From JAZKAR01 sp040389065 (GTDB lineage Bacteria; Pseudomonadota; Gammaproteobacteria; Burkholderiales; Casimicrobiaceae), in NCBI GenBank assembly GCA_040389065.1, contig JAZKAR010000012.1, positions 62,001 through 126,000 of the forward strand: a DNA stretch of 64,000 nucleotides, written 5' to 3'. The first letter of the stretch is position 1. Every line of letters begins with the position of its first letter. Below, in pieces: positions 17,409 to 27,227 of the stretch. A program made the translations under genes and the position numbers. The notes beneath the pieces were generated by a model. It was not told the DNA's origin. It made no database searches and saw only the letters and a program-made list of their open reading frames with translations.

Positions 17409-18779
17409 ATGAATGCAAAAAAACTAACTCCGCTCTTTCTTTTACTATGCACAACTCTGCCTGCAGCAGCAAAACAATTTGGTGATGTTGAAATCAGCGG
17501 CTTCTTGCTTCAAGAAGTAAACAAAGGGCAACACCACTCTTTAGGCTTATCAAACCCTAGTACCTATGATGTTAGAGGTACCGATACCGTTGCCAATCTA
17601 AACCGACCAGGGCCAAGTGCTAGTACAGGCATTAACACCAACATTCAAATGTTAACGCTTGGCTATAGCCATGAATTTGATTCAGCAGCTAAATTTGAAG
17701 TTAAAGCCACTAAACGCTGGCGTAATGGTAATGAAGATGTAGGAGATCAGCCTTTTTTTGAACGGTATATAGGTGCCTCTCATCCTAATTTAGGAGCTGT
17801 TAAACTAGGCACCCAAATGTCTCGCACATGGTCACGCGCTGACTCATTTACGTACCCAATGGGGCTATCTAGTAAATGGAGTGAATCAGGTGCTGGCTAT
17901 AATATATTACCAAAATCTATTCGCTATACATCTCCTTTATTTGAAGGAACTCTAGGCAAGTTAAATATAGAATTTACCTACGCCTATGATGATAAAAATC
18001 CGCTAAATACGGTTACGCTTCCCTATGCTCCATGGGGTATTGCAGGCGGTGATGTTCGTACTTCCGCTGCTACAAATACTGTTAAACCAAGATTATTTGA
18101 ATTTTTTGCTCAATTTTCTAAAGATAAACATTTAATTGAATATACTTTTCAGCATGCAGAAAATGCTTGGCAATCCTCATGGGGCAAAGGTGCTTTAGTG
18201 GGTGGTTTTGGAAACCCTGATACACCAGGAGCCAACTCGCCCAGAAGTATTAGTGAAGATGTTCATATTTTCGAAGGTGATTGGTACTTCAAAGAAAACT
18301 GGAGACTAACGTATGGCCTGAGAAGAAACTCCTGGTCAGGTGCTCCTTCTATTTGTGACTATAATACTGTGCCACATAGTGGTGACCCCATATGCGCATG
18401 GCCTTATCCTGGCTTTAACTACGGTTCAAATGTTACTACTGCTTATGAAGCTAACTCTATTGATGCCATGCTAGGTACTGCACGATTTATGGGGCCTTGG
18501 ACATTTACCGGGGGGCTAGTTTATTTAGGTAAAGGTCATACTGAAAATGATGTCAATTGGGGCCAAGATAACTCTGCAGTTTTTGTAAACTTAGGGGCTT
18601 ATCGTAAAATTCCTGAAATTTATAAAGATTTAACGGTTTATGCACAATTTGAGCATATTCAGTTTTCAAAATTAGGGCCTGCTCCTTTAAGTATGCCTAA
18701 TAATACCGCTTACTTTGTAGACTCACGCGCTCATAAATCTTCTAATGCAATTATTTTAGGCGCAAAAATAGTCTTTTAA
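17409..18779 (+). CDS. outer-membrane porin (Gram-negative porin type)
   Basis: A 456-residue protein with a cleavable signal peptide (MNAKKLTPLFLLLCTTLPAAA), many alternating beta-strand segments and a C-terminal aromatic residue (GAKIVF), as in 16-stranded outer-membrane porins. The stretch GAVKLGTQMSRTWSRADSF is the position of the porin family's conserved strand-loop, and SIRYTSPLFEG is typical. It stands directly upstream of the glucanase operon, on the same strand, separated by a terminator, so it may admit oligosaccharides made by the glucanase; that is inference. AGGAG precedes the ATG. Confidence 0.8.
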   Translation: MNAKKLTPLFLLLCTTLPAAAKQFGDVEISGFLLQEVNKGQHHSLGLSNPSTYDVRGTDTVANLNRPGPSASTGINTNIQMLTLGYSHEFDSAAKFEVKATKRWRNGNEDVGDQPFFERYIGASHPNLGAVKLGTQMSRTWSRADSFTYPMGLSSKWSESGAGYNILPKSIRYTSPLFEGTLGKLNIEFTYAYDDKNPLNTVTLPYAPWGIAGGDVRTSAATNTVKPRLFEFFAQFSKDKHLIEYTFQHAENAWQSSWGKGALVGGFGNPDTPGANSPRSISEDVHIFEGDWYFKENWRLTYGLRRNSWSGAPSICDYNTVPHSGDPICAWPYPGFNYGSNVTTAYEANSIDAMLGTARFMGPWTFTGGLVYLGKGHTENDVNWGQDNSAVFVNLGAYRKIPEIYKDLTVYAQFEHIQFSKLGPAPLSMPNNTAYFVDSRAHKSSNAIILGAKIVF

Positions 18780-18805
18780 TGAATGGTGTAACGCCTTAAA
18801 AAAAT

Positions 18806-18867
18806 AAACACCTCTAAAAATTCTGAATTGAAGAATTTACGTTCAGAAATTTTCAGAGGTGTTTTTA
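18806..18867 (+). terminator. rho-independent terminator after porin
   Basis: A stem of about 20 bp (AAACACCTCTAAAAATTCTG with its near-complement CAGAAATTTTCAGAGGTGTT) around a 16-base loop, ending in a T run (GTTTTT). Strong, and placed 27 bases after the porin stop. Confidence 0.85.
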
Positions 18868-19136
18868 CTTTCGATTCAAACATCCCTTGCCTTCTGCCGT
18901 AATTAGTTCGAGCATTCAATAAAAAAATAGCCGAGCGTCTTGTATACCGCCCCCCAAAAATAAAGGTTCATAAAAGTTGGCAGCGCCTATTATTTAGGAT
19001 TTAAGCAAAATTGTTTTAGTAACGTATAACTTGTTGATATTTTTCACAAAAAAAGATAGTTAGTACGCTGCTAAAAAACTTTTTCATATGTCCTAATACT
19101 ATTTGTCTCTACGAATATTGATGAGGAAAATCACCC
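18868..19136 (+). other. intergenic region upstream of the glucanase
   Basis: About 270 bases between the porin terminator and the GH81 gene (the whole porin-glucanase gap is 357 bases). It must hold the promoter of the glucanase operon, but I see no sharp consensus. GAGGAAAATC precedes the start at 19137. A run of C (near 18949-18955) stands out. No gene. Confidence 0.4.
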
Positions 19137-21488
19137 ATGCAGCCTGTTTTAAAGATCACTACACTTATCAGCACGTTGTTTTTAAGTGGCATGATTTATG
19201 CCTCAGATTCACTTATAAAAATAGGTCTTGCTGGCTATCATAGCCAACCCAAAGGAGCATTATTAAGCGCAGACTCCGCTCTTCCTATTGCAAAACATAA
19301 AGGCGCAAAGATGATGAATCGCGCCACGCCTACGAACCAGTGGTATTCTTCGATAGTATTTGCGCCTCAACATTCAGAAGTTCTTCATGCGCATCCCCTC
19401 ACCTACCGTACTAGTGCTACAGGATTTGAGCTAGGCTTAGCTACTAAGCGTGCAGTAGTAACCGAGGGCAATCAAGATCAAATTTTTCATGCAATAAATG
19501 CAGGCGATACATCTTCCTTACCAATGAAAGAAGGAAGGCGCACTGAAATACGTTATCCACATCAAGCCGCTATTATCATAGGCTCTACAGATTTTAATAT
19601 TGAGGAAACTCGGCTTGCTAATGCAACTGATTGGTCGGTTGATATTCAGGTAGCTAATAAAAATAAAGCGCTTAATGCCACCATTCTTCATGGAAGCCCA
19701 TTTAGCTATTACGAGCTTTCTGATGGAGATGCTACCTTTAAGTTTTCAAATGAGGCTACACACTCAATAAAGCAAATCGACCCTAAAGTGATGGCTTTTA
19801 GTATTGCGGGGCAATCTTACGCCATTTTTGCCCCCACTGGCGGCAAGTGGGAATGGGTCTCGCCCACTCAACTTGTATTAAAACTACCCAAACCTGCTAA
19901 TTATTTTTCTATTGCTGCTCTACCCAATAATCAAGATGAAACATTAAAAGAATTTTTTAAATATGCTTATGCTTTTGTGCGCGATACAAAGGTAACGTGG
20001 AAGTATGATGAAAATAGCAGTACTGTTCAAACCACGTATTCAGTAACAACAGACGTTAAAGAAGGCTCCAATAAAACCGCTTTAATTGGTTTGTATCCTC
20101 ATCAATGGCGCAATACAAAGAATAATCAGGCATTGAACTATGAGTACTCTACTGTTAGAGGTAAAATTAAGTTAATCGCTGCCAACGAATTTAGCACCAC
20201 ACTTACTTATCAAGGAATTTTGCCTTATTGGGGTTCGATAGAGAACGCGAAAGATAGCGAATGGTTGAATAGCGTAATGGAAGGCGACCATGCCAAAGCT
20301 TCTTCTATTTTTGGGCGCCAATTTGGTAAAGGCACCTACTGGACAAGTAAGGCATTAGCCGCCTTGGGTCATTTAATGAATATTGCTGCCCAACAAGGCA
20401 ATACAAAAACGCGCGACAATATGCTAAAACTTATGAAGCAGCGTATGGAAACATGGTTTAGCGGAACCGATGGCACCGCTTATTTTATGTATGATAAGCA
20501 GTTAGGTACGCTAGCAGGTTACCCAGATGAATTTGGTAGCGTGAAAGAAATGAATGATCACCATTTTCATTATGGGTATTGGATACAAGCAGCCGCTCAA
20601 ATTGCTTTATATGACCCTGAATGGGCTTCCCAAGAAAAATGGGGCGGTATGGTAGAGTTGTTGATAAAAGATATCGCTACTACAGAACGCGGTCGTGCTG
20701 ATTTTCCCTTTTTACGGAACTTCGATGTATATGAGGGACACGGCTGGGCTTCAGGACTCGCCCTTACGCCAGATGGAAATAATGAAGAATCTTCATCTGA
20801 ATCAATGAATGCCTGGGCTAGCCTTATCTTATGGGGAGCGTTAACCAATAATACTCCTCTACGCGATTTAGGTATTTATTTGTATGTTACCGAGGCAGAA
20901 TCGATCAATAACTATTGGTTTGATGTGCATAATCAAGTTTTTGCTCCTGAATTTGGTAATGCTGTCGCTAGCATGGTATTTGGCGGAAAATATGCCTATA
21001 ACACGTGGTGGACAGAAGAACCGCGCCAGACTCACGGTATTAACATACTTCCTATCACTCCTGCTTCAATTTACTTAGGCCGCTATCCGGACTATATTAA
21101 AAAGAACATTAATGCGATTGATGAAGCCAAGCGTCATTATGTTTCTCATTCAGGGAATGACGAAACACCCGATGATATATGGCAGGATCTATTAAATTCT
21201 TACCTTGCTCTGGCTGATCCAGAATTGGCACTTAAAAACTGGAAGCCTAAAGGCTCAACAGAAGTAGGAGAAACTCGCACTCATACCTTACATTGGCTAT
21301 TAAGTTTAAAAGAAATGGGAACACCTGACTTTTCAGTCAGTGCAAATACCGCCTTTTACTCGGTGTTTAAAAATAGTAACGGCACTAGAAAATACCTCGC
21401 GTTTAATCCAACTAAATCCGAGATAGATGTGAAATTTAGTGATGGAAAAGCACTTAAAGTTCCCGCATTGCGTCTAGTACGGGAATAG
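19137..21488 (+). CDS. secreted endo-beta-1,3-glucanase, GH81 family
   Basis: A 783-residue protein with an N-terminal signal peptide (cleavage near Ala22). GH81 hallmarks: PTNQWYSSIVF (65-75), NDHHFHYGYWIQAA (473-486, with the catalytic-region acid), EGHGWASGL (533-541) and DGNNEESSSESMNAW (546-560) carrying the glutamates assigned to catalysis in this family. GH81 enzymes hydrolyse beta-1,3-glucans such as laminarin or the wall glucan of fungi and oomycetes. Length fits a catalytic unit with no extra carbohydrate-binding module. The diguanylate cyclase gene follows after 61 bases and three sugar-binding protein genes after that, so the products are probably taken up or sensed. Periplasmic or extracellular location is likely. 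Confidence 0.9.
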   Translation: MQPVLKITTLISTLFLSGMIYASDSLIKIGLAGYHSQPKGALLSADSALPIAKHKGAKMMNRATPTNQWYSSIVFAPQHSEVLHAHPLTYRTSATGFELGLATKRAVVTEGNQDQIFHAINAGDTSSLPMKEGRRTEIRYPHQAAIIIGSTDFNIEETRLANATDWSVDIQVANKNKALNATILHGSPFSYYELSDGDATFKFSNEATHSIKQIDPKVMAFSIAGQSYAIFAPTGGKWEWVSPTQLVLKLPKPANYFSIAALPNNQDETLKEFFKYAYAFVRDTKVTWKYDENSSTVQTTYSVTTDVKEGSNKTALIGLYPHQWRNTKNNQALNYEYSTVRGKIKLIAANEFSTTLTYQGILPYWGSIENAKDSEWLNSVMEGDHAKASSIFGRQFGKGTYWTSKALAALGHLMNIAAQQGNTKTRDNMLKLMKQRMETWFSGTDGTAYFMYDKQLGTLAGYPDEFGSVKEMNDHHFHYGYWIQAAAQIALYDPEWASQEKWGGMVELLIKDIATTERGRADFPFLRNFDVYEGHGWASGLALTPDGNNEESSSESMNAWASLILWGALTNNTPLRDLGIYLYVTEAESINNYWFDVHNQVFAPEFGNAVASMVFGGKYAYNTWWTEEPRQTHGINILPITPASIYLGRYPDYIKKNINAIDEAKRHYVSHSGNDETPDDIWQDLLNSYLALADPELALKNWKPKGSTEVGETRTHTLHWLLSLKEMGTPDFSVSANTAFYSVFKNSNGTRKYLAFNPTKSEIDVKFSDGKALKVPALRLVRE

Positions 21489-21549
21489 CTATACTTATCC
21501 TAAAAGGGAGGCTTATCATGAAGGTATATAGCGTACAAAAAGGATATGT

Positions 21550-22950
21550 ATGCGCCTGAAAGATATGAAAATTGGTCAGCGCTTAGGGCTAGGATTTAGC
21601 CTTATTCTTCTTATGCTAACCTTTATTACTATTATTGCCATGTTTGCCTCCCTTCATCCTCGTCATCAACTGACTGAAACCATTAGCTCAACAAATATAA
21701 AGTTTTCATCGATATCTGCGATGCGCCAGAGTTTATTACGCCAAGGGATTTACGCACGCCGTATTGGCTTATCTGTCGAATTCGATGACATGAAAAGCAA
21801 TATGACCCAAATCATTAATGAAAAAAATAAGTACGACACCTTAGAAGCACAGCTTTTTCAAAAAAATATAAGTGAAGATGAGCGTGCGATTCTTAAAGAG
21901 ATAGCCCCTTATAAACGAAATGTAGCGCTATTTCAAACGCAGGCCGAAGAACTTGTTGCTAACTTTAATGGCGGACAAGCAGCTAAAATTTTATCTACTC
22001 AAGCCGCTCCCATTCAAGAAAAATGGCTAGAAGCCATTGATCGTTTGGTAGAAATTCAAAATGAACATATTCGCAAAAATTTATATGAATTTAATATCGC
22101 CAGCGACAAAGCAAACCAAGCTATTTTAGGTATAGGAAGCATTACTGTTTTATTAGCCGCTGCCATTGCGCTCTATTTAACTCGCAGTATTACCTCTCCC
22201 CTCAATCAAGCCCTATCTTTATCTAAACGTGTGACTGAAGGTGATCTTGATGTACAAATCCCCCCCTCTTCTCTAGATGAAACAGGCGAACTTTTATCAT
22301 CGTTAAATGAAATGACGTTACGCTTAAAAGAAGCACGTGATGCGCTTTATCATCTTGCCACACAAGATGGCTTAACATCTGTCGCGAATCGGCGTAGCTT
22401 TGATAAAACGATAGGCATTGAATGGAAGCGCCTAATACGTCAAACCCATACATTGAACACGCTTAGCGTTAATGACATCCCTTTAGATGCCAATAACCTT
22501 CAACTAACTTTATCGCTTTTGATGATCGACGTCGATTTTTTCAAACAATATAACGATCGTTATGGTCATCAGGCAGGTGATGATTGCTTAAGAAAAGTAG
22601 CTGCTGCTATTGCCAGCGTTACAAAACGCCCTTCTGATCTTGTTGCCCGTTATGGTGGAGAAGAGTTTGCTGTTATCCTCCCCAATGTCCCGCTTGAGGG
22701 TGCATCAACAGTAGCAGAAAATATACGCGCTGCTGTGGAAAAATTAGAATTACCCTCCGGTAATCCCAATGTCAATTTTGTTACCGTCAGTATCGGTGCA
22801 GCAACCACCACTCCGTTACCTGACCTTGAAGAGCAGCCATCAAGACTCATTGCCATCGCTGATGCCGCCTTATACGAAGCTAAACGTACAGGCCGTAATC
22901 GCGTTATTCTCAAAAGCTATACACATGACCCTATAGAAATTCTTCACTAG
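21550..22950 (+). CDS. membrane diguanylate cyclase (sensor-HAMP-GGDEF)
   Basis: A 466-residue protein that should make c-di-GMP from two GTP. Membrane helix 1 (about 13-33), a periplasmic four-helix-bundle-like region resembling chemoreceptor ligand domains (about 35-187), helix 2 (about 191-211), HAMP (about 212-264) and GGDEF (about 268-455). The active site is RYGGEEF (367-373), and RPSD (360-363), five residues before it, is an intact inhibitory I-site. LMIDVDFFKQYNDRYGHQ supplies the metal/guanine-binding side. The gene is 12 bases before the first sugar-binding protein, so it is almost surely cotranscribed. Sugar-binding proteins could dock on the periplasmic domain; that is inference. 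Confidence 0.92.
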   Translation: MRLKDMKIGQRLGLGFSLILLMLTFITIIAMFASLHPRHQLTETISSTNIKFSSISAMRQSLLRQGIYARRIGLSVEFDDMKSNMTQIINEKNKYDTLEAQLFQKNISEDERAILKEIAPYKRNVALFQTQAEELVANFNGGQAAKILSTQAAPIQEKWLEAIDRLVEIQNEHIRKNLYEFNIASDKANQAILGIGSITVLLAAAIALYLTRSITSPLNQALSLSKRVTEGDLDVQIPPSSLDETGELLSSLNEMTLRLKEARDALYHLATQDGLTSVANRRSFDKTIGIEWKRLIRQTHTLNTLSVNDIPLDANNLQLTLSLLMIDVDFFKQYNDRYGHQAGDDCLRKVAAAIASVTKRPSDLVARYGGEEFAVILPNVPLEGASTVAENIRAAVEKLELPSGNPNVNFVTVSIGAATTTPLPDLEEQPSRLIAIADAALYEAKRTGRNRVILKSYTHDPIEILH

Positions 22951-22962
22951 AAGGTATGCTTT

Positions 22963-24270
22963 ATGCCTTTAAAAAATATAATTAACCCTATCAGGCAACT
23001 TTTAATCGTCCTTGGATCTCTATTATGCATTAACACCCCCCTTATTGCTGCGAAGCAAGATAAATCGATTGAAATGCTTCACTGGTGGACGTCAGGTAGC
23101 GAAGCGACAGCAATTAATGTTCTAAAAAAAGAAATGATTGATCGCGGCTATCACTGGAAAGATAGCTCTATTATAGGAGGCGACCAGCAGCGCCTTGTAC
23201 TACGCGCAAGAATCAATGCGCATAAACCACCCGATGCAATTCTCATACAAGGCAATATTGTTCAAAATTACGCGGCTAGTGGTTTACTTACTAATTTGGA
23301 TACTATTGCCTTAACAGAAAAATGGAATATGGCTATTCCAGAACCCCTTCAAAAAATTGTCACCTATCAAAATCATTGGATGGCAGTACCTATTAATATT
23401 CATCGGTCTAATTGGATATGGGCTAATAAAAAAATCTTCGATAAGCTTAAAATTGCGCCACCTAAAACATTTGATGAGTTAATTTTCATCTCTGAAAAAA
23501 TACGCAGAGCGGGTTATATTCCTCTCGCTCATGGTGGGCAATCTTGGCAAGATGCAATTCTTTTCGATAATGCTGTACTGTCCGTAGGGGGCGTAAATTT
23601 TTATAAACAAGCTTTAATTGACCTTAATCCTAAAGCTCTCAATAGCAAAACGATGCAAAAAGCATTTGACCAATTAAAACGATTACGTGGAATACTAGAT
23701 AAAGATTTTATTAATAGAGAATGGAATCTTGCTACTGCCATGGTTATTCACGAAAAAGCTGCTATGCAGATTATGGGCGATTGGGTAAAAGGAGAATTTG
23801 TTAAAGCAGGTAAAAAAGCAAATCAAGACTTTCTTTGCTTTGAATACCCAGGCACTCAAAATAGTTTTTTATTTATTTCTGATTTATTTGGTATGTTGAA
23901 TGCCCCGCATCAACAATTAGAAGCACAAACAACGCTTGCTAGCGTTTTAATGAATAAAAAATTTCAAGAATCATTCAATTTAGCTAAAGGCTCTATTCCT
24001 GCGCGAACTGATATCAATATGGAAAATTTTGATGATTGCGGAAAAAAATCTTATTCAGATTTCAGCCAATCGCTCAAACTCAATACGGTACAACGCAGGT
24101 TTGATACGGCTATTCCAAATGAAGAAAGAGTCATTATTTTAAATATTGTGTCTAACTTTTTGGAAAAAGGGATACAGACTCCTGAAGATGCCGTTAAACA
24201 ATTACAACGCTGTCTTAGCAAACATTCTAGTAAAGAAGGCTTCATCACATTTTCTTACGAGGGTTGCTAA
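22963..24270 (+). CDS. ABC sugar-binding periplasmic protein, paralogue 1
   Basis: A 435-residue family-1 extracellular solute-binding protein, similar in pattern to glucose/mannose-binding GtsA-type proteins (VEVLHWWTSG motif, here EMLHWWTSGSEATAI). A signal peptide precedes LIAAKQDK. Strongly conserved with its two neighbours: MAVPINIHRSNWIWANKKIFDKL, GYIPLAHGGQSWQDAILFD and KAAMQIMGDWVKGEF. It differs in the early loop, where the others have four glycines (GGGG) and this has IIGGDQQ. First of three tandem copies; it lies closest to the cyclase, with only 12 bases between. Ligand not known. Confidence 0.85.
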   Translation: MPLKNIINPIRQLLIVLGSLLCINTPLIAAKQDKSIEMLHWWTSGSEATAINVLKKEMIDRGYHWKDSSIIGGDQQRLVLRARINAHKPPDAILIQGNIVQNYAASGLLTNLDTIALTEKWNMAIPEPLQKIVTYQNHWMAVPINIHRSNWIWANKKIFDKLKIAPPKTFDELIFISEKIRRAGYIPLAHGGQSWQDAILFDNAVLSVGGVNFYKQALIDLNPKALNSKTMQKAFDQLKRLRGILDKDFINREWNLATAMVIHEKAAMQIMGDWVKGEFVKAGKKANQDFLCFEYPGTQNSFLFISDLFGMLNAPHQQLEAQTTLASVLMNKKFQESFNLAKGSIPARTDINMENFDDCGKKSYSDFSQSLKLNTVQRRFDTAIPNEERVIILNIVSNFLEKGIQTPEDAVKQLQRCLSKHSSKEGFITFSYEGC

Positions 24271-24448
24271 CGCACAATTTACTTAAAAATTTCATTAGCA
24301 TTATTAATTTTGTTTAACCATTGCTGAACTATATAGTTTTAAATAATTTATTGTAATCAAATAAAGTTTTCTTATTCACTATCTAAGTATAAAAAGGTAG
24401 TATGAAATAGCCCATGGCTATTCATAAAATTCCAACAGGAATCAAAAT

Positions 24449-25741
24449 ATGATGAAAAAATTTATTATAAATATAAATTTTATTTTACTTACAAGTTTTC
24501 TCAGCATTGCCCATGCTGAGCCTAAATCTATAGAAGTTTTACATTGGTGGACTTCAGGAGGCGAAGCACAAGCCATTGATGTTTTAAAAAAAGAGATGGA
24601 AAGCCAAGGTTTTCAATGGAAAAACGGCGGTTCTATTATGGGCGGGGGTGGAGAACAACAGCGTCTTGTCATCAAAGCACGCATTAATGCACATACTCCT
24701 CCTGATGCAATGCTTATACAAGGCAATATTATTAAAAACTATACCGATAATAATCTGCTTAGTAATTTAGATGCATTAGCAGCTAAGGAAAACTGGGCAA
24801 AAATTATTCCTGAGCCTTTACAAAAAATCGTTAAAATTAATCGCCATTGGATGGCAGTACCTATTAATATTCACCGCTCCCATTGGATTTGGGCAAATAA
24901 AAAAATATTTGATAAACTTCATATTACCCCTCCTAAATCTTTTTCTGAACTTATTCAAATTTCAGAAAAAATTAAAAAAGCTGGCTATATACCATTGGCG
25001 CATGGAGGTCAGTCATGGCAAGATGCAATCCTGTTTGATAGCGCAGTGCTTTCTGTAGGTGGCATTCATTTTTATAAAAAAGCTCTTGTCGACCTTGATA
25101 AAACAGCGTTAAACAGTGAAACAATGAAAAAAGTATTTGAACAATTAAAACAATTACGCAGCATGATTGATAAAAATTTTATGGATCGGGAATGGAACCT
25201 TGCGACAGCAATGGTAATTCATGAAAAAGCAGCGATGCAAATCATGGGCGACTGGGTAAAAGGCGAATTTATTAAAGCAGGTAAAAAACCTAATCAAGAT
25301 TTTCTTTGTTTTGAATACCCTGGCACGCAAGGAAACTTTTTATTTATTTCTGATACCTTTGGAATGCTAAATGCACCAAAAAATCAAATAAACAGTCAAC
25401 ACACATTAGCCACTACCATGATGAATAAAACATTTCAGGAAAAATTCAATCAGGCTAAAGGCTCAATACCTTCTCGTTTAGATATTAACCCTGAAAACCT
25501 CGATGATTGTGCAAAAAAATCATATTCTGACTTTAAACAGGCGCTTAAAAACAATACAGCACTTCAACGTTTTGATACTAATATTCCAAGTGAAGAACGC
25601 ACTATTATTTTTAATGTTGTATCTCATTTTTTCCAAAAAAATAATCAAAGCCCTGAAGAAGCTGTTAAAGCACTTAATTATTGTTTAGATAATCATACAA
25701 GAAAACAAGGATTCATTTCTTTATCTTATGAAGGGTGTTAA
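24449..25741 (+). CDS. ABC sugar-binding periplasmic protein, paralogue 2
   Basis: A 430-residue homologue of the preceding gene with a signal peptide ending at IAHAEPK and the same core motifs (VLHWWTSGGEAQAI, IMGGGGEQQRLV, PINIHRSHWIWANKKIFDKL). A 178-base gap separates it from paralogue 1, so it may have its own promoter; a short AATAGCC-CAT-GGCTATT palindrome is in that gap. The second codon is also ATG (24452). Substrate-specificity residues cannot be assigned by eye. Confidence 0.85.
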   Translation: MMKKFIININFILLTSFLSIAHAEPKSIEVLHWWTSGGEAQAIDVLKKEMESQGFQWKNGGSIMGGGGEQQRLVIKARINAHTPPDAMLIQGNIIKNYTDNNLLSNLDALAAKENWAKIIPEPLQKIVKINRHWMAVPINIHRSHWIWANKKIFDKLHITPPKSFSELIQISEKIKKAGYIPLAHGGQSWQDAILFDSAVLSVGGIHFYKKALVDLDKTALNSETMKKVFEQLKQLRSMIDKNFMDREWNLATAMVIHEKAAMQIMGDWVKGEFIKAGKKPNQDFLCFEYPGTQGNFLFISDTFGMLNAPKNQINSQHTLATTMMNKTFQEKFNQAKGSIPSRLDINPENLDDCAKKSYSDFKQALKNNTALQRFDTNIPSEERTIIFNVVSHFFQKNNQSPEEAVKALNYCLDNHTRKQGFISLSYEGC

Positions 25742-25783
25742 AAAGAATTTAAAAGCAAGCCTTCATTTAATAGGTAGAAAAAT

Positions 25784-27070
25784 ATGAAAAATTTACTTTT
25801 TCTTTTTTATGTTATTTTAAGTGCCTCCTCGTTAATGGCATTTGCCCATCCTAAATCAGTAGAGGTTTTACACTGGTGGACATCGGGTGGTGAGGCTAAT
25901 GCCATTAATGTGCTAAAAGAAAATGTACAAAAACAAGGTTATATATGGAAGGATGCTGGCTCAGTGCTAGGCGGCGGGGGCGATCAGCAACGTAAGGTAT
26001 TACATGCACGCATTGAAGCACACAGCCCACCTGATGCAATTATGATTCAGAGCAACACCATGCATAACTATGCAGAAAATAATCTTTTGAGTTCTTTAGA
26101 CGCTATTGCGCAACAAGAAAAATGGAAACAGCTTCTTTCTCCTCCTTTACAAAACACCGTAATGTACAAAAATCATTGGTTAGCTATTCCTATTAATATT
26201 CACCGTTCTCACTGGATATGGGCAAATAAAAAAATATTTGATAAATTAAATATTAAACCACCTCGTACCTTATCAGAACTAATGAGTGTCTCAAAAACCA
26301 TTCAAAAAGCAGGTTATATTCCTATTGCGCATGGCGGTCAGCCTTGGCAAGACGTGATTTTATTTGATTCAACTGTTTTATCTATTGGTGGCACCGCTTT
26401 TTATAAAAAAGCGCTTTATGATTTTAATACGGAGGCTTTAGGCAGTAAAACAATGGAAACAGTATTCGAGCAATTACGCCAATTACAAAGTTTTTTTGAT
26501 AAAGATTACTTCAATCGTGAATGGCATTTAGCTACCGCAATGGTCATTCATGAAAAAGCAGCCATGCAGATTATGGGCGATTGGGTAAAAGGCGAATTTA
26601 TTAAAGCAGGCAAAAAGCCTAATCAAGATTTTTTATGTTTTGAGTTCCCTGGTACTCAAAATAACTTTCTTTTTATTTCTGATTTATTTGGTTTTCCTAT
26701 TGCGCCTCAAAAACAACTTGATGGACAAACCGTACTCATTAAAACCATGATGGATAAAAAGTTTCAAGAAGATTTTAATCTTGTTAAAGGCTCTATTCCT
26801 GCGCGTATGGATGTAAGTTTAGAACGTTTTGATGAGTGCGCACAAAAATCTAGTCATGATTTTAAAAAGGCCCTTAAGCAAAATACTGCCATTCGGCATT
26901 TTGACACTGTTATTTCTGATATGAATCGAAAAGCTTTGTATAAAATCATTTCTGATTTTATACATAACCCTCAGCTTTCAGCCAAAGCAGCTACGCGTGA
27001 ATTACAACGCTGCTTAGCCGCGTCTAATAACAAAAATGAAATAGCATCATCTCGTATAAATTGTGGTTAA
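25784..27070 (+). CDS. ABC sugar-binding periplasmic protein, paralogue 3
   Basis: A 428-residue third copy, 42 bases after paralogue 2. The motif set is the same (VLHWWTSGGEANAI, VLGGGGDQQRKVL, PINIHRSHWIWANKKIFDKL, QIMGDWVKGEFIKAG). Its C-terminus diverges (AASNNKNEIASSRINCG instead of the KEGF/KQGF...YEGC ending). No permease or ATPase gene follows; the next gene (ppiA) is on the other strand beyond a terminator hairpin. Confidence 0.85.
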   Translation: MKNLLFLFYVILSASSLMAFAHPKSVEVLHWWTSGGEANAINVLKENVQKQGYIWKDAGSVLGGGGDQQRKVLHARIEAHSPPDAIMIQSNTMHNYAENNLLSSLDAIAQQEKWKQLLSPPLQNTVMYKNHWLAIPINIHRSHWIWANKKIFDKLNIKPPRTLSELMSVSKTIQKAGYIPIAHGGQPWQDVILFDSTVLSIGGTAFYKKALYDFNTEALGSKTMETVFEQLRQLQSFFDKDYFNREWHLATAMVIHEKAAMQIMGDWVKGEFIKAGKKPNQDFLCFEFPGTQNNFLFISDLFGFPIAPQKQLDGQTVLIKTMMDKKFQEDFNLVKGSIPARMDVSLERFDECAQKSSHDFKKALKQNTAIRHFDTVISDMNRKALYKIISDFIHNPQLSAKAATRELQRCLAASNNKNEIASSRINCG

Positions 27071-27161
27071 TATCAACTAAAACAATTAAGAATGACCGCT
27101 GTAATCAATTTTGTTTAAGAAACTTATTGAGGAATTTATTCTAATTATTTATCAGTATCTC

Positions 27162-27207
27162 TAAAAAAATTCAAGTCGAGTTCTCATTAAATGCCAATGA
27201 AAACTCG
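27162..27207. terminator. hairpin between paralogue 3 and ppiA
   Basis: CGAGTTCTCATT (27177-27188) pairs with AATGAAAACTCG (27196-27207), one mismatch, loop of seven. On the minus strand a run of T follows (27169-27162), so it is a good ppiA terminator and may also stop the binding-protein transcript. Confidence 0.7.
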
Positions 27208-27227
27208 ATTTAAAGCGCTGCATATAC

